The translations under genes and the position numbers were made by a program. Shown here one piece after another: positions 25,661 through 33,262 of a stretch of 63,062 bases of DNA. The stretch spans positions 1-63,062 of the forward strand of contig CANEGO010000006.1 in assembly GCA_947427095.1 (NCBI GenBank), written 5' to 3'. Under the pieces are notes generated by a model that ran no database searches, had not been told where the DNA came from, and was given only the letters and a program-made list of their open reading frames with translations. Source of the stretch: an uncultured Clostridium sp. (GTDB lineage Bacteria > Bacillota_I > Bacilli_A > RF39 > UBA660). Each line of letters starts with the position of its first letter. The first letter of the stretch is position 1.

Positions 25661-25800
25661 GTCAGTTATGAAGTTTATAGCTGATTGAAGTAAAGAAAGT
25701 ACTTTCAATTTGTAGTACGGCAGTAAAAGCAGTAAACTAATCGTGAAGTATGCGATTAGAGTAGTATGAGCAATCCTGTGGTTTGGGGTTGCTTTTTTTA
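25661..25800 (+). ncRNA. Structured RNA of unknown family, ending in a terminator
   Basis: About 140 nt without a reading frame lies between gmk and the response regulator, with its own promoter. It has four local hairpins: CAGTTAT/ATAGCTG, TTGAAGTA/TACTTTCAA, CTAATCG/CGATTAG and a final terminator AGCAATCC/GGGGTTGCT plus T's. Short repeats GTAGTA, GCAGTA, GCAGTA and GTAGTA surround the third hairpin. It does not show T-box, 6S, SRP or tmRNA core motifs. The terminator ends it before the response regulator, so it is either a free-standing RNA or an attenuating leader. Confidence 0.6.
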
Positions 25801-25862
25801 ATAAATTTTAATTTTAAGTAACAATTTATAATGTTATAATATTTATAATGAAGGTGATTTAT

Positions 25863-26534
25863 ATGGAAAAAATTCTAATTGTGGACGATGAAAATGATAT
25901 TGCGGAATTAATTTCCGATATATTAGAAGACGAAGGATACTTAACCGTTATAAAAAATAATGGTACGGATGCGGTTAACGCTGTAAAAGAAGAAGATTTT
26001 GATCTTATATTACTTGATGTTATGATGCCTGATTTATCTGGTACAGAAGTATGTGCAAACATTAGAAACTTTACTTCTTGTCCAATTATTTTTGTAACCG
26101 CAAAAACTAACTTATCATCAAAGTTAGTTGGATTTGAAGTGGGTGCAGATGATTATATAACTAAGCCGTTTATAAATGAAGAGTTAGTAGCGAGGGTTAA
26201 GGCTCATTTAAGAAGGGAAGGAAGATGCGATAAGAAAAAAAGCAATACTATTGAAATTGGTGATATAAAAATTAATAAAGAAAGTTTTGAAGTTTATAAA
26301 AAAGGAGAAATAGTTGCTTTGTCAACTAAGGAGTTTGAGCTTTTGACATACTTAATGGAAAATGCTGGGATAGTACTTTCAAAAGAGCAAATATACCAAA
26401 GTGTATGGAAAAATAACTATGGTGATATTGGAACCGTTGCCGTTAATATTAAAAGTTTAAGAAATAAATTAGATACGGAAGAAAAATACATTAAAACTAT
26501 TTGGGGAATGGGTTATAAATTCATTAGGGTATAA
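25863..26534 (+). CDS. OmpR-family two-component response regulator
   Basis: This 223-residue protein has an N-terminal receiver domain (phospho-acceptor Asp in 'LILLDVMMPD', Lys in 'YITKPF') and a C-terminal winged-helix domain (about residues 125-222, 'VWGMGYKF' type end). It probably activates or represses promoters on phosphorylation by the adjacent kinase. ATG 25863 follows AAGGTGAT; the ATG at 25848 lies within that site. It is 1 bp from the histidine kinase gene. Confidence 0.92.
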   Translation: MEKILIVDDENDIAELISDILEDEGYLTVIKNNGTDAVNAVKEEDFDLILLDVMMPDLSGTEVCANIRNFTSCPIIFVTAKTNLSSKLVGFEVGADDYITKPFINEELVARVKAHLRREGRCDKKKSNTIEIGDIKINKESFEVYKKGEIVALSTKEFELLTYLMENAGIVLSKEQIYQSVWKNNYGDIGTVAVNIKSLRNKLDTEEKYIKTIWGMGYKFIRV

Positions 26535-26535
26535 A

Positions 26536-27834
26536 ATGAAGAATATTAAAACAAAAACCTTGACCCTTTTAATGGTTATAATATTACTTGGTATTAATTC
26601 TGGTTTACTTTTTTCTTATTATAATTTTTATTTATCCGATAAAATCGTATTGGATTTAACTAATGCGAAAAATCAAAATTATGAAAGTTTATATAATATT
26701 TCTAAAAAAATAAATGATAAAAGCTTAAATGATGCAGTTGATGAAATTATTTTGTATACTAACAAACATGGTGGTTACGTATCTTTGAAAGATGGAAACG
26801 GAACAATTATTTATAGTAATAAAGGTGATTTTACTAAGCTTTTTTCATCAACTATAATAGTTTATATTGATGATTTAGAATATGAACTTACTTATTCTAG
26901 AATTTCAATACTGCCAGGTATGAAGCTTATAAAAAATTTTATTGTTTATGAAATAATACTTGTTTCAACCTTTGTTATAATAGTGTTTTTCATAAGTTCT
27001 AAAAAATTAATTGACCCGATAGAAACAATTACTAAAGATATATCAGATTATAAGTATGGTAAGCGTCCGTTTAAAAGAAAGATGCCAAAGAAGATGCAAA
27101 AAATACAAAACACCTTCGTTGATATGGTTGATAAATTGGAAATAGAAAAGGATTATCAAAATCAGATTATTGCTTCTATTTCACATGATATTAAGACTCC
27201 ATTAACATCTGTTATTGGATATGCAGATAGGCTTAAAAATAAAGATTTATCAGATGATAAAAAAATAAATTACGTTAATAAAATATATAATAAAGCTCTT
27301 TTGATGAAGGGGATACTAGAAGAGTTTGATGATTATCAAAGTTGTAATATAAAAGAAACGCTTAAGTATGAAATCATTAGTATTAAAAAAATATGTGATA
27401 GTATAAGTAAAGACTTTGAAGAAGAACTTAAGGATAAAAACGTTTCATTTAAGATGACTAGTAGTTGTGATAATAAATACATAAACGTGGATGTTGTTAA
27501 ATTAAGAAGGGTTTTTAGTAATATAATTACTAATAGTGTTACTCATTTCAAAAATAAACCTGGCGTGATATGCGTTAATATTTCCTATAAATCAGGTAGA
27601 ATTAAATTTGAAGTTTTAGATAATGGTGGTGGTATATCAAATGAAGAAGACATGAAGAGGATATTTGAACCATTATATACAACTGATCCTTCAAGAAAAA
27701 TATCCGGTTTAGGGCTTTCAATTTGTAAGCAAATAATAAGTAGTCATGGCGGAAGGATATATGCTCAAAATAATAGTATTGGTGGCTTAAGTATTATATT
27801 TATACTGCCTAGCATAGCTTTTAATAAAATTTAA
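26536..27834 (+). CDS. Sensor histidine kinase
   Basis: This 432-residue membrane kinase has two membrane segments (about residues 8-30 and 135-155) flanking an extracytoplasmic sensor of about 100 residues. A HAMP-like linker, HisKA box with 'SISHDIKTPLTS' (phospho-His) and ATPase domain with 'NIITNSVTH', 'DNGGGIS' and 'GLGLSI' follow. It pairs with the response regulator directly upstream. The signal is unknown. Confidence 0.93.
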   Translation: MKNIKTKTLTLLMVIILLGINSGLLFSYYNFYLSDKIVLDLTNAKNQNYESLYNISKKINDKSLNDAVDEIILYTNKHGGYVSLKDGNGTIIYSNKGDFTKLFSSTIIVYIDDLEYELTYSRISILPGMKLIKNFIVYEIILVSTFVIIVFFISSKKLIDPIETITKDISDYKYGKRPFKRKMPKKMQKIQNTFVDMVDKLEIEKDYQNQIIASISHDIKTPLTSVIGYADRLKNKDLSDDKKINYVNKIYNKALLMKGILEEFDDYQSCNIKETLKYEIISIKKICDSISKDFEEELKDKNVSFKMTSSCDNKYINVDVVKLRRVFSNIITNSVTHFKNKPGVICVNISYKSGRIKFEVLDNGGGISNEEDMKRIFEPLYTTDPSRKISGLGLSICKQIISSHGGRIYAQNNSIGGLSIIFILPSIAFNKI

Positions 27835-27839
27835 TAATT

Positions 27840-27985
27840 TTGACATAGAAATTTAATATTTGTTTTATATAATAAAATTGTAGTTAGAAATAGTGGTACT
27901 TCTAACTATTACTTATACACTCAAAAAAACACTACTTACTCCTTTATACCACTAAAAAAAGAACCTATTTAAAAGGTTCTTTTTG
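27840..27985 (+). ncRNA. Candidate small RNA with pseudoknot
   Basis: After the kinase gene, TTGACA (27840-27845) and TATAAT (27868-27873) appear, though their 22 bp spacing is long. Then comes a perfect 9-bp hairpin, TAGTTAGAA (27881-27889) with TTCTAACTA (27900-27908). Its loop holds TAGTGGTA (27891-27898), exactly complementary to TACCACTA at 27947-27954. A terminator AGAACCT/AGGTTCT follows (to 27985). The loop-tail match suggests a folded pseudoknot or a kissing site. No gene follows on this strand. Confidence 0.5.
27955..27985. terminator. Bidirectional terminator
   Basis: AAAAAGAACCT pairs with AGGTTCTTTTT between the candidate small RNA and the convergent 27965-28270 gene. Confidence 0.8.
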
Positions 27986-28270
27986 TTTTTCTTTTAGTTT
28001 TTTAGTCAGGGTTAGACACTTATTACGTCTTTCATCAGTGAATCTATAGTATGTATTTGTCTTATTTGCTATGCCAGTCGCTATTATAATTACGTTTTTG
28101 ATAAGGCTTTTTTCTTCTTTATTAAAGTTCTCAAAATTATTATTAAAATATAACAGTAATGTTTCTAATTCATTTAGTTTTGAAGAAGAAGCGCCTTTTT
28201 GTTTTAGTAAGTCAACTAACTCATAGTATTTTTTATATACTTCTAGACTTATTTTTGTATCTTTATACAT
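27965..28270 (-). CDS. Hypothetical helical protein
   Basis: I do not recognise this 101-residue protein. It is mostly predicted helix, rich in Lys, Leu and Asn, with no membrane segment or motif. AGGAAGTGG stands at a good distance before the ATG at 28270. It lies downstream of sigG on the same strand, 50 bp away. Confidence 0.5.
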   Translation of the reverse strand: MYKDTKISLEVYKKYYELVDLLKQKGASSSKLNELETLLLYFNNNFENFNKEEKSLIKNVIIIATGIANKTNTYYRFTDERRNKCLTLTKKLKEKQKEPFK

Positions 28271-28320
28271 TTAAAACCACTTCCTAACACAATTATAATT
28301 TTTCATATGATGATTGTCAA

Positions 28321-29097
28321 TTACATCATTTTTCTTTTTATGTTTTCGATACCGCCTTTTTCTAATCTTGAGACTTGTGCTTGGCTAATTCCTATTTCTT
28401 CTGCTATTTCCATTTGGGTTTTACCAAATAAATATCTGTCGGTTATTATTCTTTTTTCTTTTTCCTTAAGTTCACCAATTGCGGCTTTAAAGGCTATGAC
28501 TAAATCCCAATTAGTACTTTTATCTTTTTTGGATTCTAGTTGATCTTCAAGGTATATTGTCTCACCACCATTATTATATATAGGTTCAAACATACTAACT
28601 GGGTCTTTCATTGCATCAAGTGCTATTATTACATCTATTTCACTAACATCTAATTTTTTTGCAACTTCTTCATTAGTTAATTCGCGCCCTGTAATTATAA
28701 AATGTTCTTCTTTTAATTTAAGAATTTTATATGCTAAATCTTTTATGCTTCTAGATATTCTAAGATTACTATTATCCCTTAAATAACGTCTTATTTCTCC
28801 TAGTATAAGTGGGACTGCATAAGTTGAAAATCTAACGTTATGTGATAGGTCGAAGTTGTCAATTGCTTTCATTAATCCAACACAACCGATTTGGAATAAA
28901 TCATCCATGTTATCACATCTGTTTTGATATTTTTTAAGAATTGATAAAACTAGTTTTAAGTTTCCTTCGGCAAGTTTACTTCTAGCGGTTTTATCACCGT
29001 TTTTTAACTCTTTAAAAAGTTTTGTTTTTTCTTCTTCTTTTAATACTTTTATTTCACTGGTGTTAATTCCTGTAATTTCTACTTTGTGTTTTGCCAT
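28321..29097 (-). CDS. sigG: RNA polymerase sporulation sigma factor SigG
   Basis: This 258-residue protein is the late forespore sigma factor. It begins 'MAKHKVEITGINTSEIKVL', close to the SigG N-terminus, where the anti-sigma CsfB contact lies. Region 2 has 'DLFQIGCVGLMKAIDNFD' and 'VRFSTYAVPLILGEIRRYLR'; region 4 ends 'IGISQAQVSRLEKG'. ATG 29097 is chosen over the upstream TTG/ATG codons by length and by the GGCGTGATT before it. The divergent ylmC/ymxH neighbour matches Bacillus gene content around sigG. Confidence 0.94.
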   Translation of the reverse strand: MAKHKVEITGINTSEIKVLKEEEKTKLFKELKNGDKTARSKLAEGNLKLVLSILKKYQNRCDNMDDLFQIGCVGLMKAIDNFDLSHNVRFSTYAVPLILGEIRRYLRDNSNLRISRSIKDLAYKILKLKEEHFIITGRELTNEEVAKKLDVSEIDVIIALDAMKDPVSMFEPIYNNGGETIYLEDQLESKKDKSTNWDLVIAFKAAIGELKEKEKRIITDRYLFGKTQMEIAEEIGISQAQVSRLEKGGIENIKRKMM

Positions 29098-29180
29098 GGT
29101 AATCACGCCTTTCTATAGTTTGTAATGCTATGAAAGGTCTTTTTTTATACATTTTTCTATATAATTAATTGGTGAAGAAT

Positions 29181-29414
29181 ATGCGTTTATCAGACTTGCA
29201 AAATAAAGACGTAGTAGATATTTTAACAGGAGAGAGAATTGGAAACGTTATAGATGTAGAAATAGAAGGTACTACCGGAAACATCTTAAAAATGATAATT
29301 TATGAAAAAAAGGGATTCATAAACATGCTAAGAGGTGGAGAAGAAGTGATGATAACATGGCCACAAATAAAGAAAATAGGAACTGATGTTATTTTAGTTA
29401 GTAGAAATATATGA
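29181..29414 (+). CDS. YlmC/YmxH family sporulation protein (PRC-barrel)
   Basis: This 77-residue protein has the PRC-barrel pattern 'MRLSDLQNKDVVDI-x-GERIGNV-D', then 'MITWPQIKKIGTDVILV'. Family members accompany sigma-E/G genes in spore formers; the biochemical role is unknown. ATG 29181 follows TTGGTGAAG. It is divergent from sigG. Confidence 0.85.
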   Translation: MRLSDLQNKDVVDILTGERIGNVIDVEIEGTTGNILKMIIYEKKGFINMLRGGEEVMITWPQIKKIGTDVILVSRNI

Positions 29415-29446
29415 ATTATGTTATACTAAAATAAAGGAGGTATAAA

Positions 29447-29875
29447 ATGAGTAATACAAGTTTAGTTGCAATACTTTTAAGTATTTTTGCAGGTGTTTGG
29501 CTTTTTTGGCTTGCAATATGTATAGTTTTAATTATTGCAAATTGGAAAATGTTTAAAAAGGCAGGAAAGCCTGGTTGGGCATCAATAGTTCCATTTTATA
29601 ATGTTATTGTTTTGTTTGAAATAATTGGTTATAAATGGTATTACATATTTTTGTTATTCCTAGGGATAATCCCTGTAATAGGAACCGTTGCTGCAATATT
29701 ATTTACTATATCATACAACATTAAGTTAGCTAAAGCATTTGGTAAAGAAACTGGTTTTGGAATTGGATTATGGTTATTAAGCCCGGTTTTTGTTGCTATT
29801 ATTGCATTTAGCAATGACATTAATTATGTAGGGCCGGTAGTAAACGGAGATATTGATTTTAACGATTTATTTTAA
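29447..29875 (+). CDS. DUF5684-family small membrane protein
   Basis: This 142-residue protein has four hydrophobic segments and the pattern 'KAGKPGWASIVPFYN' between the first and second, typical of DUF5684 membrane proteins. Function unknown. AAGGAGG precedes the ATG. Confidence 0.7.
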   Translation: MSNTSLVAILLSIFAGVWLFWLAICIVLIIANWKMFKKAGKPGWASIVPFYNVIVLFEIIGYKWYYIFLLFLGIIPVIGTVAAILFTISYNIKLAKAFGKETGFGIGLWLLSPVFVAIIAFSNDINYVGPVVNGDIDFNDLF

Positions 29876-29899
29876 AAAGCCTAAATAAGGGCTTTTTAA
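29874..29899 (+). terminator. Rho-independent terminator
   Basis: AAAAAGCCTaaataaGGGCTTTTT hairpin between DUF5684 and the CPBP protease gene (stems AAAAAGCC / GGGCTTTTT). Confidence 0.7.
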
Positions 29900-29914
29900 A
29901 AATGGAGGATTTTA

Positions 29915-30889
29915 ATGAAAGACAAAAGAAACTATTTAAAAATTGCGTGTTTTATAGAAATGATTTATATAATTTGTATGGTTATTTATAATTTATTTTT
30001 TGTAAAATTTAATAATGAGGTAATGGCTAATTTATTTATGTTATCGATAAGCTTATTTTTTACAATCATTCTATATAAAGAGTCTAAAAAGGATTTTAAC
30101 TATTTAAAAGATAATAATATGAAAATACTATTATGTAGTATTTGGATGTTTTTCGAACCAATCATTCCTGGTATTTTGGGATTCTTCTTTTTATCATCAC
30201 TAAAAGACAAAAAACAAAATAAATTACCTGAAGTAGAACTAAAAAAGCCAAGTAAAATAGAAAAAATAAAAGGGGTTATTATGTTATCGTTTTTTATTCT
30301 GATAATGTTTGTGTTACCTAAGATAGATGGCTTTAAAAAGTTTCCGTCATATTTTGTTTATATATTTATACTTATGGTAGTAATTATTTTATATCATAAA
30401 GAATTAATTAATAATTTAAAAGTGTTTTTAAAAAACATTCGTATATACTTTCCGTTTATTATTAAAAGATATTTTATGATGTTAGGTATTATGTTAATTG
30501 TTGCAATACCGGTTGTCCTTATAAATAGTGGTAGGGTATCTGGTAATCAACAAGTAATCAATACAATGTTTAAAAAAGTACCAGTAGTAACTTTGTTATT
30601 ATCTTGCTTTTATGCTCCTTTAACAGAGGAAACTATTTTCAGACTATCTTTATCAAAACTATTTAAAAATAAAACGTTATTTGTTATTATAAGTGGTGTT
30701 TTGTTTGGCGTGCTTCACGTAGTAAATAACATAACTTCTTTTAATGAATTGCTTTATGTATTACAATATGCAACTTTAGGTATTTGTTTAGCTAAGGCTT
30801 ATAGTGATTCAAATAATATATTTGTTTCGATATCAATGCATTTTATTCAAAATTTTTTAGCAGCTATTTTAGTGCTTTTGGTGTATTAG
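29915..30889 (+). CDS. CPBP-family intramembrane metalloprotease
   Basis: This 324-residue polytopic protein has at least seven hydrophobic segments. The C-terminal third shows the CPBP (CAAX protease/bacteriocin-processing) motifs: EExxxR as 'TEETIFR', 'FGVLHVVNN' with the ligand His, and 'SMHFIQNFL' with His and Asn. It may process exported peptides or confer bacteriocin immunity; the substrate is unknown. A leader GGAGG sits before the ATG. Confidence 0.85.
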   Translation: MKDKRNYLKIACFIEMIYIICMVIYNLFFVKFNNEVMANLFMLSISLFFTIILYKESKKDFNYLKDNNMKILLCSIWMFFEPIIPGILGFFFLSSLKDKKQNKLPEVELKKPSKIEKIKGVIMLSFFILIMFVLPKIDGFKKFPSYFVYIFILMVVIILYHKELINNLKVFLKNIRIYFPFIIKRYFMMLGIMLIVAIPVVLINSGRVSGNQQVINTMFKKVPVVTLLLSCFYAPLTEETIFRLSLSKLFKNKTLFVIISGVLFGVLHVVNNITSFNELLYVLQYATLGICLAKAYSDSNNIFVSISMHFIQNFLAAILVLLVY

Positions 30890-30912
30890 GAAACCATATG
30901 GTTTCTTTTTTG
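30890..30912 (+). terminator. Rho-independent terminator
   Basis: Perfect palindrome GAAACCATATGGTTTC (30890-30905) followed by T's. Confidence 0.75.
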
Positions 30913-30938
30913 TATGCAAATTTCTATTTTTACTTCTT

Positions 30939-30985
30939 TACACAGTTATTTTAAAATCTTGACGGGGGGGGGTATATGTTATTAT
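30939..30985 (+). promoter_or_regulatory. G-tract promoter 5 (type A, candidate phase-variable)
   Basis: -35 TTGACG (30959-30964) and extended -10 TGtTATTAT (hexamer 30980-30985). The spacer is 15 bp with 9 G at 30964-30972. Region 30939-31022 is a near-exact copy of 1-85; apart from a few substitutions after the -10, the length difference is the single G. A 15 bp spacer should be weaker than the 16 bp of promoter 1. TACACAGTTATTTTAAAATC upstream is identical in both copies. Confidence 0.82.
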
Positions 30986-31022
30986 GAACATGTAATAATA
31001 AAGGTAGTAAAGGAGTAAAAGT

Positions 31023-31736
31023 ATGAATAAGAAAAAAGGAATAATAATAGGAGTGTTAGCCCTTATGGTAACAATGATGGTAGGTTATGCAATATTTAGT
31101 GAGACTATTACAATTAATGGTACTGCAACTGCTAAGGGTGATTTTAACATAGAAACCACTTGTGTTTCTGGAATATCAAATGATTTATATGGTGATAATA
31201 TTATTTATAGCCCTTTTTATAGCTCTGACTTAACTTTAACCGAGCAATTATCAAAATATCCAGAGGGGTCATATAAAAATGATTCTTGTGTTGTAAAAGA
31301 TAATAACGTTTCTTTAAATTCTGAGCTTTCTATGCCGGGAGCAAGAAGGTATTTTACTGTTAAAGTGACTAATAAAGGATCCATACCGGTAACTTTTGAT
31401 CTTGTGCAAATGGAGAAGTTATTACCTATTGTAACGATTGAAGGTACTGTGACTAGTAAATATGATGAAGTTAAAAATTTAACAACAAATGATTTTACTG
31501 ATACTGATGATTTCGCCGGAATATTTGGGCAGGGGTACGACGCGGGTGTTGAAGAAGATTATATTTTAGATACAGGAGAATCATTTTATTTTATTTTGTA
31601 TTTGGCTTTTCCAGAAAAATTAAAACATCACCCGGATGGAGGTGGATTTACTGATTATTTAACACATGCGAAAAGTGCCGATCTAAAAATTGGTCTTAAA
31701 ATGGGCATACCACTTAAGCAAGTAACAGCTAGCTAA
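31023..31736 (+). CDS. Secreted camelysin/TasA-like protein, paralogue of 86-697
   Basis: This 237-residue exported protein has the same N-terminal signature as the protein at 86 (VGYAIFS followed by TINGTATAKGDFNI). The mature part shares only scattered features: 'TNKGSIPV' (paralogue 'TNSGSIPV'), 'TGESFYF' (paralogue 'PGKSILM') and the end 'KQVTAS' (paralogue 'EQITAE'). Promoter, leader and first 40 codons are far better conserved than the mature domain, so the surface-exposed part has diversified while the expression/secretion cassette was kept or converted. AAAGGAG precedes the ATG. Confidence 0.6.
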   Translation: MNKKKGIIIGVLALMVTMMVGYAIFSETITINGTATAKGDFNIETTCVSGISNDLYGDNIIYSPFYSSDLTLTEQLSKYPEGSYKNDSCVVKDNNVSLNSELSMPGARRYFTVKVTNKGSIPVTFDLVQMEKLLPIVTIEGTVTSKYDEVKNLTTNDFTDTDDFAGIFGQGYDAGVEEDYILDTGESFYFILYLAFPEKLKHHPDGGGFTDYLTHAKSADLKIGLKMGIPLKQVTAS

Positions 31737-31748
31737 ATGTTTTTTTAC

Positions 31749-31793
31749 AATCGGTTGATTTCTTTTTCTAAAAGATATGTTCAACCGATTTTT
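31749..31793 (+). terminator. Rho-independent terminator
   Basis: AATCGGTTGA pairs with TCAACCGATT across about 23 nt, followed by T's. Confidence 0.8.
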
Positions 31794-31869
31794 TCATACC
31801 TTTAGATAACATACCAATTGTATAACTATATTTTTTAATTATATGATATAATTTTAATGGTGATAATAA

Positions 31870-32319
31870 ATGAAAAAGAAAATATTTATAATATCTTTAT
31901 TCGTTTTTTTAATTGATCAAATAATAAAAGCATTAGCTACAAAATACTTAACTTACATGAGTCTAATACCAGGTGTTTTATCCCTTATTTATGCTAAGAA
32001 CGAGGGCGTTGCTTTTAGCATGTTTTGGGGAAATAGATGGTTTATAATAATATCATCTGTATTATTAATGGCTATCTTGCTATGGATATTAAATAAAGAT
32101 TATTTAAAAGAAAAAAAAGAAAGTAAATTAAAAAACTTTACCTTCGGAATTTTAATTGGTGGTATATTTGGTAATTTATTTGATAGAATTTTAAGGGGAT
32201 ACGTAATAGATTATGTTGCGCTTAATATTTTTGGATACTCTTTCCCAATATTTAACTTAGCAGATGTTTTTATAACAATAGGGGTAATTCTTATGGCTGT
32301 AAGCTTAAAAGATGATTAA
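31870..32319 (+). CDS. lspA: Lipoprotein signal peptidase II (LspA)
   Basis: This 149-residue aspartic protease of the membrane cleaves lipobox signal peptides. Four hydrophobic segments are visible, with conserved 'KNEGVAFSM' and the catalytic Asp pair in 'GNLFDRI' and 'FNLADVFI'. An extended -10 TGaTATAAT lies at 31844-31852. Its substrates in the window include the lipoproteins at 6373 and 42914. Confidence 0.94.
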   Translation: MKKKIFIISLFVFLIDQIIKALATKYLTYMSLIPGVLSLIYAKNEGVAFSMFWGNRWFIIISSVLLMAILLWILNKDYLKEKKESKLKNFTFGILIGGIFGNLFDRILRGYVIDYVALNIFGYSFPIFNLADVFITIGVILMAVSLKDD

Positions 32320-32345
32320 AAAACAAGTTAAAGGAGAAAGGTATA

Positions 32346-33167
32346 ATGTTACATACAATGAAATTGCAAAATTATCCGTTTCAAAAAATAAAAACTGGTA
32401 ATAAAACAATTGAAATGAGATTAAATGACGAAAAAAGAAGGAAAATAAATAAAGGTGATATAATAGAATTTCAAAACGTTGTTACTAATGAAATTATCCT
32501 ATGTGAAGTAAATAATCTTTTTTATTATAAAAATTTTAGTGAACTTTATAATAATCATAATAAAATTTCTATAGGTTATGAAAAAGATGACGTGGTAAAT
32601 CCTGATGATATGTTAAAATACTATGAACAAGAAAAAATAAAAAAATATGGCGTAGTTGGAATTCAAATAAAACTTATTAGTAATAGTATAACGCCTGATA
32701 TTGAAATTGATAATTTATTTGGAAGCTTTAAGTTTAGAGTAGGTTTGGTACTAATAAAGGATAATAAGCTTTTGTGCGTAAAATCTAAGCGTTTTGACGG
32801 TTATGTTTTTCCTGGTGGACACGTTGAGTTAGGTGAGTTAGCATGTGAGGCGGCTTTAAGAGAGGGAAAAGAAGAGCTAAATACAGAAATAGAAATTAAA
32901 AACCTTCTTTGCATTAATGAGAATATATATTATCAAAATAATAAACCATACAATGAAATTGTAAATTACTATTTAATAAATGTTAAAAATGATTTACCTA
33001 CACATTCATTTGTGATAGAGGAAATGGATAAGGGAATAAAGAAAATACATCAATATGAATGGCTGGAGATAAAAAAATTAAAAGAATATAATTTGAGACC
33101 TCTCGGGGTTGCAAATTTAATTGAAAATGATCTAGAATCAAATCAAATACTAGTTACAAGAAACTAG
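32346..33167 (+). CDS. ASCH-Nudix fusion protein
   Basis: This 273-residue protein fuses two domains. Residues 1-115 form an ASCH (RNA-binding-like) domain with the exact GxKxxExR motif 'GNKTIEMR'. Residues about 125-265 are a Nudix hydrolase with the box 'GHVELGELACEAALREGKEEL', conforming to Gx5Ex7REUxEE. Nudix enzymes cut nucleoside diphosphate linkages; ASCH domains bind RNA or modified nucleosides, so the pair may clean or edit a modified nucleotide or RNA cap. The substrate is unknown. The gene lies between lspA and rluD with GGAGAAAGG before its ATG. Confidence 0.82.
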   Translation: MLHTMKLQNYPFQKIKTGNKTIEMRLNDEKRRKINKGDIIEFQNVVTNEIILCEVNNLFYYKNFSELYNNHNKISIGYEKDDVVNPDDMLKYYEQEKIKKYGVVGIQIKLISNSITPDIEIDNLFGSFKFRVGLVLIKDNKLLCVKSKRFDGYVFPGGHVELGELACEAALREGKEELNTEIEIKNLLCINENIYYQNNKPYNEIVNYYLINVKNDLPTHSFVIEEMDKGIKKIHQYEWLEIKKLKEYNLRPLGVANLIENDLESNQILVTRN

Positions 33168-33182
33168 AATAAATAATATTTT

Positions 33183-33212
33183 AAAAAGCATTCCGCTGCT
33201 TTTTATTTTTTT
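33183..33212 (+). terminator. Rho-independent terminator
   Basis: AAAAAGCA and TGCTTTTT form a stem around TTCCGC. Confidence 0.75.
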
Positions 33213-33262
33213 GTAAAGTATGTTATAATTATAAAAGTAAATTTATTTGAGGGTGAATTTTT

